DNA from: Trebonia sp963795335
GTDB taxonomy: Bacteria; Actinomycetota; Actinomycetes; Streptosporangiales; Streptosporangiaceae
Direction: 5' to 3'
Assembly: GCA_963795335.1 (NCBI GenBank)
Contig: CAWCHI010000004.1
Coordinates: 434,001-498,000 of the forward strand
DNA: 64,000 bases
Within the stretch, counting starts at the first letter, position 1; the number at the start of each line of letters is the position of its first letter. The notes under the pieces were generated by a model. The model saw only the letters and a list, made by a program, of their open reading frames with translations. It was not told where the DNA came from and searched no databases. This document shows, piece by piece, positions 59,631-64,000 of the stretch. The position numbers and the translations under genes are program-made.

Positions 59631-60518
59631 TTACAGCAGCGCCACCAGGAGCAGGGCGAGCACGGGGACGGCGACCACCGCGATCGCGCGCCACTGCCAG
59701 GCCGAGGCGGGCGCGACCGCAGGCGCCTCCGGCCCCCCCTGCCGCGCGGCTTCAGCCCGCTCGGTGAGCACGGTCACCACCCGGCCGGCGTCAACCCGCA
59801 GCAGATCGGGCTCGGCCGCCGGGTCCGCCCCCGGGCCTGCCGCCGCCGGGGCGCCCCATCCGCCAAACACGCCGCCGCCCAGCGCTTCCCCGCCGAGCGC
59901 GCCCCCGCCGAGGACACTGCCCGGCAGGCGGCCGGAACCGCCGCGTCCCCTTCCCGGCCGGCGGGCCTGCCGCTCGGCCCGCAGTTCCGCGGTGACCTGG
60001 TGGCGGCGCGAGGAGTGCACCGCCCAGGCGTAAATCGACCGCCGTGCCGTCTGCCCGCCGTCCGGCCAGGCGCAGCGCACCCGGAGCAGGTCGGTCGGGT
60101 CGGCCCCGGCCACGGCGGCCCAGCCGATCCGGTGCTCGCTGAGCGGGTTGACGATGGTCAGCCCGGTACTGTCGGCGATGAGCCGCGGCCGCAGGGCGGA
60201 GACGTAGACGATGCCGGTGATCAGCACCAGGGTGCAAGCCGCCTCCAGCGCGACCTGGCCCCGTCCCTGGACCGCCAGGTCGATGAGGTTGGCCACGGCG
60301 AACAGCAGCCACACCCACCAGACCACCACCGCGGCGGGCGAGCGGAACACCTCCGGCGCGGGTGGCTGGTCACATGGCGCGTCCCGGGGGGTACGGGGGG
60401 TCGCTCCCCCGGGTGGCTGCGCGGCCGGTATCCTGGCGTGCCCGCCGGGCGCGTCCCGGGGGGTACGGGGGGTCGCTCCCCCGGGTGACAACGGCTCGTC
60501 AGGCACCGCAGGTGTCAC
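59631..60518 (-). CDS. PH-like membrane protein with a duplicated N-terminal segment
   Basis: A 295-residue protein from GTG 60518, which overlaps the M20 stop as GTGA. Two copies of PGGATPRTPRDAP come first, then a hydrophobic pair (AVVVWWVWLLFAVANLIDLAV, LEAACTLVLITGIVYVSAL). A PH-like beta domain follows (LIADSTGLTIVNPLSEHRIGWAAVAGADP, LRVRCAWPDGG), then a Gly/Ala-rich linker and a C-terminal helix (IAVVAVPVLALLLVALL). It resembles the actinobacterial PH-domain (PF10756-like) membrane proteins. Function unknown. Confidence 0.78.
   Translation of the reverse strand: MTPAVPDEPLSPGGATPRTPRDAPGGHARIPAAQPPGGATPRTPRDAPCDQPPAPEVFRSPAAVVVWWVWLLFAVANLIDLAVQGRGQVALEAACTLVLITGIVYVSALRPRLIADSTGLTIVNPLSEHRIGWAAVAGADPTDLLRVRCAWPDGGQTARRSIYAWAVHSSRRHQVTAELRAERQARRPGRGRGGSGRLPGSVLGGGALGGEALGGGVFGGWGAPAAAGPGADPAAEPDLLRVDAGRVVTVLTERAEAARQGGPEAPAVAPASAWQWRAIAVVAVPVLALLLVALL
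60376..60487. repeat. identical 40-bp direct repeat, two copies
   Basis: Copies at 60376-60415 and 60448-60487 are identical over 40 bp, 72 bp apart. They encode the duplicated PGGATPRTPRDAP segment at the N-terminus of the PH-like protein. Identity at the DNA level implies recent duplication or gene conversion. Confidence 0.85.
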
Positions 60519-61735
60519 TCGCCCGGGGCCGCGGCGGGCTCGTCGCGGGCCTCCGGCGGGCAGGCGAGGGCGGCCAGCACCCGGATGCCCGCCCCGATCG
60601 CCCGCTCGTCCACGTCGAACGTTGGCTGGTGCAGGTCGCCCACTGTCACCGTGCCGGGCGAGCGGGTGCCGAGCCGCGCCATCGCCCCCGGCACCCGGTG
60701 CAGGTACCAGGCGAAGTCCTCGCCGCCGAGGCTCTGCGCGGTCTCCTGCACCGCCGCCGGGCCGAGCACGGCGGCGACCGCCCGCCTGATCATGGCCGTG
60801 CTCGACTCCTCGTTCACCGTCGGCGGGATCGAGCTGAGGTACTCGACCTTGGCCGTCACCCGGTAGGCGAGGGCGACCGACTGGACGATCTCGTCGATCA
60901 GCCCCATCGCCGCCTGCCAGACCCCGGTGTCGAGGCAGCGCACGGTCCCGTCGGCCATCCCCTGATCCGGGATCGCGTTGGCGGCGCTGCCGGCCTGGAC
61001 GTGCCCCCAGACCAGGCTCAGCCCCTCCCGCGGGTCGACCCGGCGGGTCAGCGCGGCGGGCACCTCGGTCACGATCTTGGCCAGCGCGTAGACCACGTCG
61101 GCGGTCAGGTGCGGACGGGCGGTGTGCCCGCCAGGCCCGGCGACGGTGACCCGCACGTGGTCGCAGGCCGCGGTGATGGCCCCGGCCCGCACCCCGACCA
61201 GGCCGGAGTCCAGCCGCGGGTCACAGTGCAGGGCGAAGATCCGTCCGACGGACTCCAGGCCCCCGGCCGCGATGACGCTCTGGGCACCGTCGGCCCCCTC
61301 CTCAGCGGGCTGGAAGACCAGCCGGACGCCGCCCGGGAGCCGCCCAGCCGCCGCCTGCTCGGCCAGGAACAGGCCGGCCCCCATGACCATGGTGGTGTGC
61401 ACGTCGTGACCGCAGGCGTGGCACGCGCCCGGGACGAGGGAGTGGTAGGGGACGTCCTTCTCGTCGTCCAGCGGCAGCGCGTCCAGGTCCGCCCGCAGGG
61501 CCACCCGGGGCCCGCCCGGTCCGATGTCGGCCCACAGCCCGGTCGTCTCCGGCAGCAGGACCGGGTCAAGCCCGGCCTGCCTGAGCCGGTCGGAGACGGC
61601 CCGCGTGGTCCGCCGCTCGGCGTAGCCGAGCTCGGGGTGCGCGTGCAGGTCGCGGCGGAACCCGATCAGTTCCGTCTCGTGCCGGGCCAGGAACGCGTCC
61701 AGGGCCGCGGTGAGGTCATCCCCCATGCCCACCAT
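60515..61735 (-). CDS. M20 family amidohydrolase (hippurate/aminoacyl hydrolase type)
   Basis: A 406-residue zinc amidohydrolase: LHAHPELGYAERRTTRAV, LRADLDALPL, GACHACGHDVHTTMVMGAG (metal Cys/His), VFQPAEEGADGAQSV (catalytic Glu), GPGGHTARPH and MADGTVRCLD, LGGEDFAWYLHRVPGAMARLG. This is the IAA-amino acid hydrolase / N-acyl-amino acid amidohydrolase branch. A second possible start (MGDDLTAALDAFL) lies three codons in. It overlaps the ligase stop by 20 bp upstream and the PH-like protein start by 4 bp downstream, so all three are likely one operon. Confidence 0.9.
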   Translation of the reverse strand: MVGMGDDLTAALDAFLARHETELIGFRRDLHAHPELGYAERRTTRAVSDRLRQAGLDPVLLPETTGLWADIGPGGPRVALRADLDALPLDDEKDVPYHSLVPGACHACGHDVHTTMVMGAGLFLAEQAAAGRLPGGVRLVFQPAEEGADGAQSVIAAGGLESVGRIFALHCDPRLDSGLVGVRAGAITAACDHVRVTVAGPGGHTARPHLTADVVYALAKIVTEVPAALTRRVDPREGLSLVWGHVQAGSAANAIPDQGMADGTVRCLDTGVWQAAMGLIDEIVQSVALAYRVTAKVEYLSSIPPTVNEESSTAMIRRAVAAVLGPAAVQETAQSLGGEDFAWYLHRVPGAMARLGTRSPGTVTVGDLHQPTFDVDERAIGAGIRVLAALACPPEARDEPAAAPGE

Positions 61736-62879
61736 CCCCGCGGAGAACGAATTTGTCCTCCGCGAACTCGGTGACGAGCGCGTCCACCACGCTGGTCAGG
61801 TCGCCGTCAGCGGCGTGCACCGCCCGCTGCCGTTCGTAGGAGGCGCCGTACTCGAGCACCTCGGAAACGACCGCGAGCTCTTCAGCACAGCCGAGCCGCC
61901 ATGCTACCGGCTCAAGGTCACGCACAAGCTCGTAAATCTCGTCCCGCAACGGGGCAATCGCCCCCGCCTCACTCGTCACGATATCCGCGTCAAGCCCGTA
62001 CCGGGTCGCGCGCCACTTATTGTCGGCCGTCACCCAGGCGGGACGGGACGGCAGCAGGTACCCGCGGTCGAGCTGGCTGTCGAACAGGTGCACCAGGCAC
62101 TGCACCAGCGCGGCCAGCATGCCCACCTCGCGCAGCGTGGGAACCGCGTCCGCGATGCGGACCTCGACCGTGCCGAAGTCCGGATGCGGCCGGATGTCCC
62201 ACCAGACTTCCTTGATGCTGCGGACCGTCCCGGCCCGCAGCTGGCTCGCCATGTACGCCTCGAACGCCGGCCAGTCGGGCAGGCCCACCGGCGGGCCGGT
62301 GTGCGGCAGCGCCCCGAAGACGATCGACCGGCTGGAGGCGAGCCCCGTGTCCTCGCCGCACCAGAACGGGCTCGAAGCGGACAGGCCGAGGATGTGCGGC
62401 AGGTAAACGGCCAGTGCGTTCACCACCGGCATGGCCCGCTCGGCATCCCGCAACCCGACGTGGACGTGGACCGCCATCGTCTGCAGCCGCCGGGACGGCC
62501 ACTGGATCTCCTGGACGATCTCGGCGTATCGCTGGCTGGGCGCCATCTTCCCGTCCCGCCAGTGGCTCAGCGCGTGGGTGCCGGAGCTGGCGATCACGAT
62601 GCCGTGCGGCTCACACACCCGCTGCAGGTCCTTCAGCGACAGGGCCAGGTCGGCCTTGGCCTCGGCCACCGTCCCGCACACGCCGGTGACCACCTCGACC
62701 GTGGACTGCATGAGCTCATGCCGCATCTTCGGATGTTCGCCGCTCTCCAGCAGTCCCGGCAACGCGGGCAGCACCGCCGCCGCGTCCTGCCGCAGCAGCC
62801 GTGTCTGCATGTCGATAAGCTGCACCTCCCATTCGACGCCCAGGGTCGGGCCGGCTGAGCGGTTCCACGCGATCGACAT
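61716..62879 (-). CDS. GCS2-type carboxylate-amine ligase (YbdK-like)
   Basis: A 387-residue glutamate-cysteine ligase-like enzyme. ATG 62879: MSIAWNRSAGPTLGVEWEVQLID (ATP/metal EWE motif), TVEVVTGVCGTVAEAKADL, GTHALSHWRDGKMAPSQRY, VHVHVGLRDAERAMPVVNAL, ASSPFWCGEDTGLASSRS, KEVWWDIRPHPDFGTVEVRIADAVPTLRE, and DNKWRATRYGLDADIV. The family has weak glutamate-cysteine ligase activity in model bacteria. It may not make glutathione here, as actinobacteria use mycothiol. An extension to 63026 lacks the motif pattern. Confidence 0.9.
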   Translation of the reverse strand: MSIAWNRSAGPTLGVEWEVQLIDMQTRLLRQDAAAVLPALPGLLESGEHPKMRHELMQSTVEVVTGVCGTVAEAKADLALSLKDLQRVCEPHGIVIASSGTHALSHWRDGKMAPSQRYAEIVQEIQWPSRRLQTMAVHVHVGLRDAERAMPVVNALAVYLPHILGLSASSPFWCGEDTGLASSRSIVFGALPHTGPPVGLPDWPAFEAYMASQLRAGTVRSIKEVWWDIRPHPDFGTVEVRIADAVPTLREVGMLAALVQCLVHLFDSQLDRGYLLPSRPAWVTADNKWRATRYGLDADIVTSEAGAIAPLRDEIYELVRDLEPVAWRLGCAEELAVVSEVLEYGASYERQRAVHAADGDLTSVVDALVTEFAEDKFVLRGDGGHGG

Positions 62880-63068
62880 AACAGGCCTCCAGTGGTGCCG
62901 GGGAGACCGCAGGCGGAGATAGGCGCCAACGGGTGCGTCTCTAACGTTTCCACCCCGGGAACTGTCGAATCGTCCCGCGATATCGCAGTTTGAGGCAAGA
63001 AGTCCCGTTGTACTGCGTAAACGCACAGGCCGCCAGTCAGGCGGCCCGGCCCGCGCGGGCGGGCGATC

Positions 63069-64000
63069 TCAGGCGCTGGCGGGAGGGAAGCCGCTGCGCT
63101 CGCGCACCCGCGCCATCGTCTCCCGGGCGATCCCCCGCGCCCGGCGGGCACCCGCGTCGAGCAGCGCGTCGAGGCTGTCGGGATCGTCCAGGTACTCGGC
63201 GGTGCGCTCGCGGATCGGGGTGAAGGTGTCCGCCACCAGGTTGCCCAGATCCTTCTTGAAGCCGCCGTAGCCGCCGTCACCGTAGCGGGCGGCGATGTCG
63301 TCGACCTTCTCGCCGGACAGCGCGGCGTAGATGCGCAGCAGGTTGGTCACGCCCGGCTTGGCCTCGTCGTCCGCCCTGACCACCGACTCGGCGTCGGTCA
63401 CGGCGCGGTTGATCTTCCTGCGGATCGCGGCGGGCTCGTCCAGCAGGTCGATGATGCCCTGCGGGGAGGACGAGGACTTCGACATCTTGCTCGTCGGGTC
63501 CTGCAGGTCAGTGATCTTGCTGACCGCGGGCAGGATGTACGGGGCGGGAACGGTGAACGTCTCGCCGAAGCGGTGGTTGAACCGCTGGGCCAGGTTCCGG
63601 CTCAGCTCCAGGTGCTGCCGCTGGTCCTCGCCTACCGGCACCTCGTCGGTCTGGTAGAGCAGGATGTCGGCCGCCATCAGCATCGGGTAGGTGAACAGGC
63701 CGACGCTGGCCGAGTCGGCCCCGCCCTTGGCCGACTTGTCCTTGAACTGGGTCATCCGGCTCGCCTCGCCGAACCCGGTCAGGCAGGACAGCACCCACGC
63801 CAGCTCCGCGTGCTCCGGCACCTGGCTCTGCACGAACAGGATGCAGCGGTCCGGGTCGAGGCCCGCCGCGAACAGCTGCGCGGCGGCCACCCGGGTGCGG
63901 CGGCGCAGCATCTGCGGGTCGTACGGCACCGTGATCGCGTGCAGGTCGACGACGCAGTAGATCGCATCGCCGGTTTCCTGCAGGTCCACCCACTGCTTGA
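63069..64000 (-). CDS. trpS: tryptophanyl-tRNA synthetase, N-terminal part beyond the window
   Basis: C-terminal 310 residues of a class Ic aminoacyl-tRNA synthetase: DAIYCVVDLHAITVPYDPQMLRRRT, CILFVQSQVPEHAELAWVLSC, ASVGLFTYPMLMAADILLYQTDEVPVGEDQRQHLELSRNLAQRFN, the KMSKS loop (SKMSKSSSSPQGIIDLLD), and the C-terminal tRNA-binding part. The HIGH-type motif and first residues lie past 64000. It is transcribed in the same direction as the ligase, with about 190 bp between. Confidence 0.95.
   Translation of the reverse strand, partial: KQWVDLQETGDAIYCVVDLHAITVPYDPQMLRRRTRVAAAQLFAAGLDPDRCILFVQSQVPEHAELAWVLSCLTGFGEASRMTQFKDKSAKGGADSASVGLFTYPMLMAADILLYQTDEVPVGEDQRQHLELSRNLAQRFNHRFGETFTVPAPYILPAVSKITDLQDPTSKMSKSSSSPQGIIDLLDEPAAIRRKINRAVTDAESVVRADDEAKPGVTNLLRIYAALSGEKVDDIAARYGDGGYGGFKKDLGNLVADTFTPIRERTAEYLDDPDSLDALLDAGARRARGIARETMARVRERSGFPPASA

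Overview
The window is a contiguous stretch of a high-GC actinobacterial chromosome. Almost every real gene has strongly G/C-biased third positions, so long open frames also appear on the opposite strand. Lineage markers include the AdnAB helicase-nuclease pair, DUF3107, DUF3117, DUF5313 and DUF6758-like proteins, a SigE / anti-sigma / TatB / Mrp block, and a tmRNA whose tag ends in ALAA. The content suggests a Streptosporangiales- or Streptomyces-like soil actinomycete. I cannot place it more precisely from sequence alone.

Layout. 1-2.3 kb: end of an M20 dipeptidase, purM, and a divergent thiamine-binding protein. 2.6-9.8 kb: adnB and adnA (double-strand break resection) behind an alkyltransferase-like protein. 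9.8-12.9 kb: a mycosin-like S8 protease with a membrane partner, and a methyltransferase. 13-18.4 kb: an MBL-fold hydrolase, manA, moeZ, an alpha/beta hydrolase and Ku. 18.6-22.5 kb: a small acidic protein, TetR, DUF3107, a DEAD-box helicase and a hydrolase. 22.7-26.1 kb: an ABC-2 exporter with two ATPases and its own TetR, behind a visible promoter and palindrome. 26.3-31.6 kb: a BNR-repeat protein coupled to a MoaD-like protein, then a minus-strand block of RecB-family nuclease, MBL hydrolase, MarC, PHP phosphoesterase and DUF6758. 31.7-38.5 kb: CoA ester lyase, EfeO-EfeB iron uptake, a secreted phosphoesterase and Mrp. 38.6-42.6 kb: tatB, an RseB-like protein, a zinc anti-sigma factor and sigE with an ECF-type promoter, then a divergent O-methyltransferase and DUF3117. 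42.9-44.3 kb: an AT-rich zinc-ribbon ORF, ssrA (tmRNA) and a gene-free stretch with strong hairpins. 44.3-50.5 kb: ilvE, leuB, ilvC, ilvN and ilvB, preceded by a leader peptide and a terminator typical of transcription attenuation. 50.6-64 kb: a GGDEF-EAL protein, DUF5313, a P-loop kinase, an LpdA-type flavoprotein, two unrecognised secreted proteins, a GGCT-fold protein, a PH-like membrane protein, an M20 amidohydrolase, a GCS2-type carboxylate-amine ligase and the 3' part of trpS.

A recurring feature is single-base frame disruption in otherwise well-preserved genes: a methyltransferase, an MBL hydrolase (three), manA (two), an alpha/beta hydrolase, Ku, the BNR protein (two), the PHP protein and the RseB-like protein. 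In every case the total length becomes a multiple of three once the proposed single-base changes are applied, and nearly all lie in short G/C runs. This looks more like residual sequencing indels than gene decay. No CRISPR array, insertion sequence, tRNA or rRNA was seen. The best-supported regulatory finds are the ilvB attenuator, the sigE promoter, the ABC operon promoter with its palindrome, and the iron-box-like site before efeO.
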